64,000 bases of DNA from Tomocerus qinae (Eukaryota; Arthropoda; Collembola; Entomobryomorpha; Tomoceridae). The position numbers were made by a program, and so were the translations under genes. Under the pieces are notes generated by a model. It was not told the origin of the DNA, made no database searches, and saw nothing but the letters and a program-made list of their open reading frames with translations. Location: assembly GCA_020055645.1 (NCBI GenBank), contig CM034546.1, forward strand, positions 116,982,375-117,046,374, given 5' to 3'. This document shows positions 1 to 12,054 of the stretch, piece by piece. Position 1 is the stretch's first letter. The number at the start of each line of letters is the position of its first letter.

Positions 1-147
1 ATTAGTTGTTTTTGCAATGGTGAACTGTGATAAGGGAAGCAAGTGTGTGGATTTGTAAGTACATAATAGATATTTAGAATGTTGTCTGTGAAAGCAAGTT
101 AGTTAGAGTGCTATTTATAAAAAGAGATAAATGCAAGTACTTTTTAC

Positions 148-435
148 ACCACTGCCACTGTTGACGTAGTCAGAAGCCTCCCAAGTGACAAATTCCACAG
201 GAACCACATCCTCAAATGTTGCTGACGTCTCAAGACATTCAAAGTGAAATGGAGACACACCCGTCATGCTCTCTTCAACTAGCAAGACACAAGGTTCGTC
301 TTCCCATAATGCCTTATAGAAAGCATACCCAATTCCCTGAGACATTGGTGACAGTTCTGACACGTAGAATTGTGACCAGCGTAACGGATAGGTGTTATAT
401 TTTACCAGCTGACTTGTTCTACGTTGAATTTTGTC
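148..435 (-). CDS. PEAK/PRAG-like gene, third coding exon (residues 1612-1707)
   Basis: This short exon lies after a 74-bp intron (436-509). The acceptor is TGTAAACAG|GACAAA and the frame continues in phase 0. It encodes a folded-looking segment with a YPLRWSQF motif followed by alternating hydrophobic stretches (YAFYKALW, PCVLLVEES, VPVEFVTW), unlike the disordered exon before it. It may be the entry to the N-lobe of the pseudokinase, but no kinase motif is visible. The 3' boundary is uncertain: GGT|GTAAAA at 148/147 keeps phase 0, while G|GTGTAA at 150 would be phase 1. The frame meets a stop at 115-117, so a downstream exon outside the window is required unless the protein ends here. Confidence 0.65.
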
Positions 436-3400
436 CTGTTTACAGAATAAGCATATTTAGCAGAAGCCAAATGTTATTAATTTGAATGAAAACGAGGGAT
501 GCAACTTACGGGTGTCTGCGATGCGATTAATTTCAATGTTTCCAGGTTCAAACTGGTTATATGATTGTAAGTATTTTCAAGATCTCTACTGTTAGTCCCT
601 TGTCCATTCATTGAAGCCTTCCTTTTGGGTTTGTTCGGAGGAGTCATGATATCCGTGGAGTTGAAACTGGATCCACTGCTGTTTCCGGAACTTCCGTTGG
701 CGTACATTGGATTAGAATTATTAATAGGAGAAGATGAGGAATTAATTGTATTTGCTTGCATATCAGCCCCATTAGAAAAGACAGACACAAAGCTGGGTGC
801 AACTTTGTTAGATCTAACTGGAGGAGGTGGACGAGCAGGACGAACGGTTCCGTTAGTTCCATGACCCGCCACTGTGATGCCCACTTTATTGAGCAAATCG
901 AGGGAATGTACCCTTGGAGGAGGAGGTGGAGGTCTTCCCAAGGGACTGGCCGTTCCGAGAACGGCGCTTCTCCTTCCTGAAGTAGAATCATTATCGGTGG
1001 ATGTAATGTTGCTACTGTTACTATCATAATTACTGCAGTTGCTTGCGTTCGGTGTATTTACAAGTGCGGATGAGACAGAAGATTCGGATTGTGCAGTTGA
1101 ACTCTCTTCTGATATACATGAGGGAATGGATGATGATTCATCCGAAGCGGTGCTCATACAAGCAGAGTGAAATTGTGCAGAATTTTTCAGATTTTCACTA
1201 TTATCAGTCTTTGTCATAAAGGAGGAATTATTAAAATCATACTTATTTGAACCGGATGAAGATGATTCCCCCTCCTTTCCTCCAAACCTTAGGAATTTCT
1301 TTATGGAACTTGAAATTTTATTTTTCTTGAAGATTTTCTCTTTCCCGTGATCTCCCTCGTCTCCATTACAACTTCCGTTGTTTGCCTTGTCTTTCTCCTT
1401 CTGCTTATCTTTGTCGCTAGACATATCCATTCGGGACAACTTTTGAAGGACGGGGGCTAGGCCTTTGAATTTCAAACTGGTGGGTGTCAGTGTGGCGTAG
1501 ATCTCTTGAGTTCGGGTCATACTCACTTCGTCGGTGGACAAAGACCGTTTGTACGCAGCGTTGGAGGACGAAGACGAAGAATTTGAGAGGGCTGAAGGAG
1601 ACTTTGTTCGGTTTGAATTGTGGTTTCCACTGCTGAAAGCAGCTCCAGCTTTCTTCCCAATAGTACTGAAAAATTGATTAACTTTTCTTCGAGCTTTCGG
1701 GCTGGCGGAGGAAGATCGTTCCCTCTTTGGAGAAGGAGATCGTTGTCTAAGAAAGGTTTCTGAATCAATTTTACGAATTCCAATGAATTCAATTCCATCG
1801 TTGTGCTGGAGAATGACCTTTTCCTCCTCCCCGTCAATTTCTACATCATTTGTTCTTGATCCATCAGTGAAATTGTAACTTCCAGTAACAGCTTTCCCAG
1901 AGTTGGCAGTGGCAGCAACGGCTGCGTTTATTGCTACACAATCATCGTACAGGTCTTCTTCATCGTCCAAATCTTCTTCGACAGGGTTTTTGTAAAAACT
2001 CCGAACATCATCATAAACTTCTTCCTCGGACTCAGGTTGCTCATTTGCATAAATAGCTCCAGATAAATTGCTAGGAGGTCTTGGAGCAACCCTTTTTTGA
2101 ATGGGGATCACATTGACAGCTTGAACAGGAGAATTCTTGTCACAAGCATCTGGAATACTTTCAGAAGAACCCGAAGCAGACATTTCTGAGGCGGAAGAGA
2201 ACAAGACAGAATCAGGACTCAATTTTGCAGGCTTCTTCACAGAATCACCAACTTCATCCACGGAAATGAAAAGTCCTCCTTTGACCGGGGAAGTCGAACC
2301 ATTTGAAGCTCCAATAATTTTTACATTAACTCGCTGCTCACCCCGATCACTAAAGTCATTTTCGTTTCCTGAATCCGATCCAGAACTAGATTTTTCATCA
2401 GATTCAGATATCTCCGTCCTGTTTTTAATGTCCAATCCAGAATCCTCTAAGCTATCGTCAAATTCCAAATCATTTGGGGATTTAATAACGTCAAAATTCG
2501 TTTCAATTGTTGTCGTATGTTTTTTATTGTTGTTCCCCGATTTTAAATCCACTTTAAGTTCTGATTTGACAATTCTAGGCTGTTGTGATGATTCTAAAGA
2601 ATCCTTGTCTAATGAAATTGCTGATTGGCCGTCAATAGATTGTTCATCTGGTTGTGGCACACAAGAGGAGTTTGTGATAACTGAATTTTTCAGACTTTTC
2701 TCCTTATCGTTGATAATATCTTTGAGGAAGGAGGTTCTCTTGCTAGCAATGTTGTTCCCGTCAGTGAAGATGATCAAATTACTAAGAGAATTATTAGTCC
2801 CATTGGTTTTATTATTGTTACTAGTATTGGTATTGGACACAGAGGACGAAATACTGTTTTTAATTTGACTTTGACTGTTTTTAAGAATAGGTTTCGGCCT
2901 TGGTTTCTCCAGTACGATGGCAGGTTTCTGACTGTTGAGTCCACCATTCAATTGATTATGGTTAGTGGTATTATCGTTCCCATTAGTCATTAGTCCTGCT
3001 GACGATGAGTCATTACTCTTCGCCAGTAACTTCTCCGTCGCAATTTTTGCAGAGCTTGCAGTTTTTTCCGCGTTGACATGGACAGTCGAGATAGCATTAG
3101 TGCTTCCTGTTACTGGGATATCTCGTCCATTTACTTGAACATTATTAACGTTATTACTATTACTACTAGTAGTGTATCCATTTGTCATCAATTTAGCATA
3201 ATTACTATTGGTAGTACCATTGATTGTCACATTATTTTTTGCAGCATCATTACTGCTTTTCTTGGGCTCAGTCTCATTTTTCGTTGAAGGAGGAACTTTC
3301 TGACTGGTTTTCACACCATTATTTTTCTGAATGAATTTCTTAGGCTCCGCATTTGTAGTTGAATTAGTTGTGCTATTGTTTATCATGGATTTCACACTGT

Positions 3401-6400
3401 TGAATCCTTTAGTAGGTAGTTCAGTATCACCCAGCTTTCGAATTTTCAATGGCTCTTTTCGTGACTCAAAAGTCCCAATGGAAACTAAAGGCTTTGACGA
3501 ATTTTCCATAGATTTCCCTCCTGTGCACCCGACAATAGGCCCTATTTCAATGCAGGTGATTCCCAGCAAGTTTGTCTTTATTGAATTGAAGTTGGTATTT
3601 TTCTGGGTCAATGTGTTCAGTTCTTTCTCAGCATTTGTATTCGAATTCCCTTCTAGCAGTTCCGATATTGAATGCGAATCTTGTGGATCTGGAACTGGTT
3701 CATCGTCTTCATCATCAGAATTCTCTTCGTCTGATGAACTCCCATTCATATCTCCTCCGTAGCCAATGACTTCGCAAACCTGTTGGCAACAACATTCCAA
3801 AAAAAATTAGAAAAGGCCCTTCATTTAATCTTTCTCGCATTTAAATAGAATAATTTCCTTATACTTATTAGGTAACCACACGATATATACCTACTTTCCA
3901 CATCAAACTCTCGAAACTCCCCTACAGCCATGTAAAAACTATGTAACTACGTGTAGATAGATAGAACCCTATAATATAGCAAATCATAGATTGACTTTTG
4001 AACATGATAGATAAAAGGCAACTCAAAAACAGATGCATATCTCCTTCATTACCAAAGAAAATTCAAACCAATTGAATCAACAAGTGCAAACTGTAAACTA
4101 AAGGAAAATAATCATAATCATTATTGTATGGTCATAATGCAAATACCGCAGATCATCTAGAGGGATCCTTTGCAGATTTGCATTCTATTGTATTGCATTC
4201 CGGACAAGCCTGTTTAACAAGTCTTTTCCAACTTTTCGACTTGGTTTCATTTGAATCGACTCTACTAGTTCACTACTACTACTACTATTCGACCACAGTG
4301 CTTTAACCAACGTAATAACATGATCAACTACACTACACAACTAGACTTTTAACCTTATCTCTAGTTTTTTCGTTGACTAACCGTGTCCTATGTTTTGATC
4401 TGTAGAGTTACAAAGTTCATTTGTCAGTTTCTCATTACAGCATAGCATTATATATCAAAGTCTGTTGTCTGAACATTGTTTACACTTACATTCTATGCAT
4501 TCTGTGGTGTTTAGACCATTTAAAAGATATAACGATAGCATGAAAAAAGAAATTTTAAGCTTTAGTTTTAACTTTTTAGTTGAAGTAACTGTACTCGCGT
4601 AGTTGGACCTTGACCACATTCCCTCGAGTTTGCTCTACAGATTAAGACAGCCATATTATTGGGCATGAATGTAAGAATTAAGAATAGATACTGTATCATA
4701 ATTTTTATAATACATAATTATTCTCGCTTGCCTGCCCAAATTTTCTTCTTTTGTTTCCCTGATAATGATACATATGTATACGGACACACAAATGCGTAGA
4801 GTATTGTTTATTTTATACGTTTCATTCATGGCTGTGGATATGCTATGGCTTGGCAAAGTTGGCACAAATAATTAACCTTCCTTATTATCCTTATACAACA
4901 GACTACGTGAGTTGAGTGTAGTGGAATTCAAACATGGAAATTATTTTTATCAACATTACATAGGTATATGCATTTATTTGATTTACAAGTTGCTTAAGAC
5001 AGCAGCAACTTGTAGATCTTTAAAATAAAGTTCAATTCCAAATAACTACACTATACCTGCTATACACTAGAATGTGATTGCAAATTACATTTACAATCCA
5101 AACGTGCTTTCTACTCACTACCTCGTTGCTAATCTTTATTTATTATTCATCGTGTACATAAAAATTGCTTACTTTTAGGTATCTCTAGTATAATGTCCCT
5201 AAGCATTGCGAATTGCAATGCTGCTTAGGGCGTAGGTTTTATTGGTACAAAAATATTGGCAGATTTGAAATGTTTATACTGTTTAGCAAACAAATTGCAG
5301 AATAATACATGCCGGTAATGTTCTACTCCATCAAGTGTCCATCAGCTAATTAAGTTTCTAATCATTGTAGGTGTGAGTATACAATAAATCGTTTTCCTTT
5401 CACCCTTTGCTTCATCGTTTATAATGCAATTTATCGCTTGCACAATTTAACATTGCATTGCTGGTATTTAGAAACACTTAGATATTGACTTAATCGCGTT
5501 AGGTTAACTAATTTTTTGGGTCATTATAAGAATAGTAACCTTCGAGTAATTTAAATGCATTCAATATTCTAACAGATGTGCTAACAGATCACAAAATGGT
5601 GTCTATCGCACGTACGCACATACTACGTACTTGGATTTCTAAAGGTAAATGCATGGAAAAGTTCGAAAGGTAAATCGATTAGTTTTCTTTCTTACGAAAA
5701 CTGTCACGAACGATAGTACATATGGCATGGCAATCAATATCAAAATCTGTAGCAACAAGAGTAGACAACTTCATTGTGCCCCAGATGTAGACGTAACAAT
5801 AGGTGTAACTATAATAACTGACATAATGATACGAATAATAATAATTGTGTACATAACCCCCCAAGGAGAACGTAACAGGCTAAATATTGTATTTTTTGTC
5901 TTAAAAAAATTACTGAACCTAAAATGGATTTGTTAATACTGTCTATAGTATTTATAACTATGTGTATATAATCCCAGTTTGACTTCCTGCTCTTTTATCA
6001 GTAACTCAATGTATCATATTTACTAGTGATATCAGAGACACTCACGCAAATAATTCTCGCTAACCACATGTGAACACAGATAAATTATCTACAAGATTCT
6101 GTACTATATAGAGACATTAGACAAACTGGGTGACACATGGGTGCATATTAATAATAGAGATAAAGTGAGATGAATGCGTAACTCGCTCACTCATAAGTCA
6201 AACAATCAACATAGAAATCTCGTCCCAAAATGAGTCATTAAACTGGTAACACCCAGCTTCATTGTAAGTCCTTTGAGCATGTGACATGAGACGACGTAAC
6301 ATAAGATAATGTAATAAAGACTTTAAAGGTATTCTACATGCTATATACTCGTTTACTTTTCCAAACTAAACAGCTTGTATTGTAATGGAACTGACGTGTT

Positions 6401-9400
6401 AAATGTTATTAGAGTTTCATTAGACTACAAAGGGAGAAGGGCAGGAAAGTGGAAAAAAATGTATTTTCAAGGCAAAATCTCTATTGAGAGAACGATCAAA
6501 TACAATTTACCAATCAAATAGTAGGTATCTACTATTATCTGGATTTACTACATTTGCTCCTGTAACACATTGCATAGCTTACCACCCTGTTTCTCAACTT
6601 CTGCATTACTTTTCTTTCCCAAACCGGCATACCTTAATAAATATTGGGTTTAGCAAAAAAGGTCTTGTAATTTAACCACACATTTTTCTTTTCTTTAAAA
6701 TATTCCTTTGTCTCCTTCCATTCCCCTTTCATGTAGCTTTTACGCGTCTGCTAACTCACTAAACAGCGAACTGCATGCGATACGTAACCCTAAAAGAACT
6801 CCATATTAAAGTCAATGCATACAAACTAATGAAATATCTACGTAGGTATTACATACAGCTTGTGTACTACTTACGTACAGTCACGTAGGCTAAAGTACAA
6901 ATAACATGCTAATATCCAGCCTTCCTTTTTAGTAGCATACAGAATAATATTATAGAACTATACACACATATGCCATGCTTCTTGTGTACATATATTATGT
7001 ATTATTATGTTAAGCATTTTTAGTGAGTTGTGTGATGTGCATAGCATATGGTTGTTCTGCACTACCAACCCAACCCAGCCCTCCGGTAATTGGATAGACA
7101 AAAATTCAAATGCTCACATTTTTACGTACACTCATGTTTAGTCTACATTATATTTTATCAATAATGCTATCTAATACAATTTGCACTACAATAAATTACC
7201 ATAATATGATAAAAATTCTTTTCCATCAGTTATTTTTGTATGAGAAATTAACACAGAGTATTCTAACCATTATTCAATTTGTACAGCTTCAATTAGTACT
7301 ATGCCTTAAATAGTAGCCTGTTGTACCACCCTACAATCAAGTTTTTAGGACTCCTTTGGCCAATGTCTTACTAAATGCACTGAAGACAAAGTCCTTGAAA
7401 AACGACATAAACGTGTTCCAATATTTATTCAATACATTCACCAGATACATATTAGATTATAAAGAAATCAGACGTTCGTAGTAAATTCCCCGTTTCACAA
7501 TGCAATGACAGGAAAGATAAACTACAATTACTTCAATACCATTTTGTACAAAATGTACCTATGACCTATAGTTTGATTTACTCTAATATTCTAAAGAAAT
7601 AATATCTACATTATCTGTACTAGGTACATTCACATTCATATCAGCATTGATAGTAGACGACCACATCTGGAAATAAGTAAGGACTGCGCATTGGTTCTAC
7701 TTTTGCAAATATTTATACTTTATACTCGTCTATTTCGTCAGCAAGCCAAATCCAAATAGGAAAACCATAAAGGAATTATTTGGACTAATTAAATGTTATT
7801 GTCTAAAACAAGAGTACAATACAAGCATTTATGGACTTTCGTATTTCGTATGACAATAACATTTCTAGAGAATAAACCGCTATAATATTTATCTACTGTG
7901 TACTCAGTTACTATCAAATATCAACGAAAAATATAGGATAAAATATTTTTGTTATTGAGAAACAACGCAAAAAATGCTTCTATATAATTTGTCAACGTTG
8001 TAGTACTTGATATTCTATTGGCTGAGCAATTATTTCATGATACAATGGAAAACTGATAATAAATTGGTTTGAAAGAATTTCTAAATGCATTTTCACATTT
8101 GAAATATCTCATTGAAAGAGTAATTTAAGCAAGGGCTGGCATTAAACACTACCTTGCCTTATGGTTGAGCTGATTGTTAGTTATTTAATGTAGGCCAGGA
8201 ATTTTATTACCTTATAATTTGAAATAAGGTTATGCAAACAATAAATATTTGCTAATTCAATATTAAACATGAACATGAGTCCCACGTACTTGTACACAAT
8301 ATTGTATAGTAATTACCGTGTCAGTATTTACATGTATAAATGCGTTATATTTCACAAGAGACTATAGAACCTACATAATTAGTCAAAGCCAATGCATTTC
8401 ATTAATGAGAATTTTTTCGAATGATTACTTCCTACTAACGTAACAGTCACTGTTGTAGAAGTCTCATTATCCCGAGAAAGAGATAAGAATTAGATGAAAG
8501 CAATTAGTAGTTGACTCACGGCAGCTGACTTGATATGCATGATTTACTTTAGAGATAATCTGCAATACTGTAACGAGAGTTTGCACAGTCAATTGCTGAC
8601 GAATAATAATACCTGGTATAGTAGCAGTGCGAATAGAAAGAGGAGATAGGAAAATGAGTTGCAAGTGCAATCGTACATGCAATACTCTGTGAATATGTCA
8701 AATGATAAAATATTCGTAAGTCTCGTATTACATAACCAAGTATTACAGTGTTATCCTGTCGTGTCTGTCTAGAAAACGCAAGGAAAAGAGCATTCAGGAT
8801 TTTAATGTATGCATATATCCGTAATATCTTGGTGTGGTTACCTATAGTAGAAGTGTATACGAAGAACAATGCAATATTTGGCAAATGAAATGTAATCTTT
8901 CTCACTCACCTCCTTGGGAAACGACACAGTCAATTTCCTGCGTCCATTCCCATTCTTTGACTTGAGAATGCCTTTGGTATTAGCACTAGCCACAATGACA
9001 CTCTTGCCATTCCTCGAGTCGACAGGATTTCCATGATTGTTGCCAAAGGTAACTTTACTTTTGCTACTTCCGCCAGTAGGGGTAGGCCCCACGTCTCCAT
9101 CTGTCTCATCCATGATTTTAGATTTGTTGCCAAGAATGGAGGTAGTAGTTGGAATATTTCTGGCACCAGGACCCGTGTTGGTCTTGTTAGAATGATTAAG
9201 ATGAGTTTTTACGTCGACACCATTAGCACTATTTGTACGAGCACTGATGCTATTGCTACTCATTCCATTCACATGCACCATTTGCACTGGATTTGTCACT
9301 AATTTCGATCCATTTGGCGTTTGCACATTAGAATGAGAGCGATTCGGGGAATTCTTGCCCTGTTGACTCACACTGTAGGTACTCCGAGAATTTTGGGAAT

Positions 9401-10472
9401 TTGAACTGTGGACCCCGCCACTGTTGGTGCTAAGAATGTAGCCACAGCCACCAGCGGAGGACGTAGAATTTCTCTTAGATGAGATGTTGCTTGTGGAAGT
9501 GTTCGAGGTGAACTGATGAGGAGGATGAGTCAAAGCTGTAGCGTTTGCATTGGGATTGGGAGGGCAAGCAGAACTTGACGAGCCACTTGCACAATTGGTG
9601 TTGTTGTTTAGGTTGAGTGTACTGTTGTTGGTGAATGTTGAAGTTGAACTGTAGTGCAAAATATTTTCCTTAGAGCCACCACCTCCAACACCACCACTAC
9701 CAGCACAACTTCGCACAATGCCCGAGGCTGCAGAGCAACTTGTTGCAGAAGGAGATGAACCGAGGAGAGTCAAAGTAGAACTGGAACTGCTACGAGCAGA
9801 GGATGTCAGTAAACTGTTATTGTTCATTGATTCCTTATCAGCTTTCGACGGATGTCTTCTACTCGTCCCGTTTGAGTAGCCGTATGGATTAGGGGAAGAA
9901 GACCCTATGTGAGATATGACCTCCAAAGATGCAGCTCCTCGTAGCTTGCACGTACTATTACTCCCTACAGGACTTTTGACTGTCTCTCTTGCATCGTAGT
10001 TGTTGTAAGGCCCTTTGCTGTGGAAATTCAGGGTGGATGAAGATGTTTTAATTCTAGGGATCCCACTTATACCAGACTGGCCGAGGGTTGGAGATTGATA
10101 GCGAGCATTTCGCATGTACTGGGTCGGAGAACTTTTCACGTTAATTGATACAGAGTGAGGATGGGGCATTGTGTGTGAAGTGGAATGATTATTTTTCGTG
10201 TTATTATTATTTGTAGCATTCGTAGCGGTTGAAGTACCATTAGAGTAACCGTTCGTACTACTAGTACCACCAACAACACCGCTACTACTACTACTTACAT
10301 TGTAATGGTCATTATTGCCCTGAGTGCTCATGCCCACCCCGCTTGTCAAATTGCTATTAGCACAACTTCTGACCGAATTAATCATCTCGTGCTCATCACG
10401 AACTCGGAAGCAATTCGAGCAGATATCTTTCCGCCAAGCGTTTTGCACGAAGCCGTGGCATATCGCTGACAT
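148..10472 (-). CDS. PEAK1/PRAG1-like pseudokinase scaffold, 5' part (3 exons, runs off left edge)
   Basis: Three exons join in frame: 10472-8910, 3779-510 and 435-148 (521 + 1,090 + 96 codons, all introns phase 0). Donors read AG|GTGAGT and CC|GTAAGT; acceptors read CAACAG and AAACAG. The N-terminus has C5, W13, C18, C21, F22 and H28 spaced C-x12-C-x2-C-x6-H, the same spacing I know from the start of vertebrate PEAK1 and PRAG1. The rest is mostly disordered and Ser/Asn-rich, with proline runs near residues 1,470 and 1,505, acidic YDD motifs near 1,110 and a Lys/Arg/Phe-rich patch (KKFLRFGG), as expected of an SH2/SH3-binding scaffold. PEAK proteins are catalytically dead kinases that dimerise and link cytoskeletal and receptor signalling. 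The kinase-like domain would lie left of the window and is not seen. The family call rests mainly on the N-terminal motif and overall layout. The ATG at 10472 is preceded by an adenine-rich context (CAAAATG). Confidence 0.7.
510..3779 (-). CDS. PEAK/PRAG-like gene, large second coding exon (residues 522-1611)
   Basis: The frame is open for 1,090 codons between acceptor CAACAG|GTTTGCG and donor CACCC|GTAAGT. Codons upstream of 3779 in the same frame are intron. It opens with an acidic Ser/Asp/Glu cluster, continues Asn/Ser/Thr-rich, then shows possible SH3 ligands (APRPPS, PPPPPPR, ARPPPPVR), tyrosines in possible SH2 contexts (EEVYDD, DLYDD, YANE, TYNHI), a Ser/Pro/Arg-rich block and the basic KKFLRFGGKE patch. 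These are features I see; the partners are inferred. The unbroken 3.3-kb reading frame in AT-rich DNA is itself strong evidence of coding. Confidence 0.85.
3780..8909 (-). other. Intron 1 of the PEAK/PRAG-like gene, 5.1 kb
   Basis: This lies between donor GTGAGT (8909) and acceptor CAACAG (3780). It is AT-rich with no open frame over 100 codons apart from the exon read-through at its two ends, and I see no recognisable transposon in it. Short runs of ACT trinucleotides occur near 4,271-4,290. Regulatory elements cannot be judged by eye. Confidence 0.6.
8910..10472 (-). CDS. PEAK/PRAG-like gene, first coding exon (residues 1-521)
   Basis: This exon begins with the ATG at 10472 and ends at a strong donor (AAGGAG|GTGAGTGAG), after exactly 521 codons. 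The open frame continues to about 8838, but that part is intron read-through. Residues 5-28 hold the Cys/His motif. After that the sequence is low complexity: Asn/Thr/Ser runs, a Gly-rich stretch, and near the end ILKSKNGNGRRKLTVSFPKE, a basic patch next to the splice junction. No further domain is recognisable. The sequence just upstream of the ATG shows no pyrimidine-rich acceptor, so the 5' UTR is probably continuous for some distance. Confidence 0.8.
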
Positions 10473-11298
10473 TTTGACTGGATGTGAATGAGCAAACCAA
10501 ATCTGTCCTGTTTTCTTATCTTCCTTGCAAAATACAGTCTTCCTCTCTATTCTTGTCTTGTCGTGTGTTCAGAAGATATTCATTTTCTTTTGTTAGTCTT
10601 TACCTGTCCCATTAGATAATCAAGTCTTTGCCAGACTCAATTCACTCAGGAATTTCTCACACACTGACCGACCACTACTTTCCGTTTCCCGTTTCTATTG
10701 TTCTCAGATTCTTCTTGAGCTCATTCAATCCACTAATTGAAATATCCAACAGTACATAATGCAGTCCAGAGCACCCTCCTATAACACGAACAATTGGCAA
10801 CCACAGCTGATTACGACCTGAGCTTAACAAAGTAAGAAAATCAGTTTAGATGATGAACAAGATGAGATTAGAGGATGCCTTTGCTATTAGTTGCTCTGAA
10901 AGCGTGCAGTCCCTCACTATTTAACTACATAAACTTTCGACGCTGCAGCCGGTAATTTTTAATTGAGATTAAAATCCTCAGATCTCAAGATTTCGTCAAT
11001 GGCATTTCATCGGCCTTTCTTCAACACTGTTTCCCTGACTTCCTTATACATCCTTTTAAGCTCCTATGATTCCATCAGTATTTTCTCTACACAATCAATT
11101 AACTACATACTTAGACTACTTCAAACATGTTTAAACAGATACTAACTAACCATCTCTTTCATGCTGTATAGAATTCCTATCCACATACCCAACAAATCCC
11201 ATTCTTAAAAATAAAATACGTTTAAAGGGATTTGGTTGTCTAAAATCTCTACACAAAGAATTTCAAGAAGTTTACGATGTTATGGGCATTAGCAACTT
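10473..11298. other. 5' flank or 5' UTR of the PEAK/PRAG-like gene
   Basis: This stretch sits immediately upstream of the minus-strand ATG. It should contain 5' UTR and possibly promoter, but no TATA box, initiator or donor stands out enough to fix a transcription start. No coding frame is supported on either strand. Confidence 0.35.
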
Positions 11299-12054
11299 CT
11301 TTTTAGGGTATCAGCAGATAATCTCCCGTACTAGAAAATCTCCCCTATTGGAAAATCTCCCCGTTGGACAATCTCCCTATTGGAAAATCTCCCCGTTAGA
11401 CAATCTCCCTATTGGAAAATCTCCCCGTTAGACAATCTCCCTATTAGAAAATCTCCCCGTTAGACCAACTAATCTCCCCGGTATGAGAAATAAGGAGAAA
11501 CGACAGAACGAAAATCGATACATATTATTATCAAGTAATTAATATAAGTAGTGACCAATGTCGTTTATATCATTTTTCCTTGTCCTAGTTCCTTCCTTTA
11601 TTAACAATTTGGGGCGGGGCTATAACAGCAAATATTTATTGCTTTTTGTCCACCAGTTTTTGTATTTATTAATAACAAATACAAATAATAATTGGATGTA
11701 AGTATTTTTGAAACAGTGTACTTCAAGTACAGGTAAGCAGTGTACAGTTTTCCATTACATTATTCGAATCTCATAGTCTCATCATTCCCATGTCCGATCC
11801 ACCTCTATGTCTCAAATTACTAAGTTTTATAGTTTCGATTTTCGTTCTGTCGTTTCTCCTTATTTCTCATACCGGGGAGATTAGTTGGTCTAACGGGGAG
11901 ATTTTCTAATAGGGAGATTGTCTAACGGGGAGATTTTCCAATAGGGAGATTGTCTAACGGGGAGATTTTCCAATAGGGAGATTGTCCAACGGGGAGATTT
12001 TCCAATAGGGGAGATTTTCTAGTACGGGAGATTTTCCGACGTATTCCTTTTTAG
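11299..12054. mobile_element. Foldback (long inverted-repeat) element with 8-bp hAT-like target duplication
   Basis: The 740-bp element 11307-12046 lies between two copies of CTTTTTAG (11299-11306 and 12047-12054). Its two arms, 11307-11518 and 11835-12046, are inverted copies of equal length (about 212 bp) around a 316-bp spacer. Each arm is itself a tandem array alternating two 16-bp modules, AATCTCCCTATTGGAA and AATCTCCCCGTTAGAC. The inner end of each arm carries a non-repetitive stretch ending in GACAGAACGAAAATCGA. The spacer has no coding frame. An 8-bp duplication is the usual hAT signature, so movement in trans by a hAT transposase is likely but inferred. Confidence 0.8.

Noticed and set aside
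2137-2868. 243-codon plus-strand frame
   Set aside because: It is the antisense shadow of the large minus-strand exon, whose splice sites and frame are well supported.
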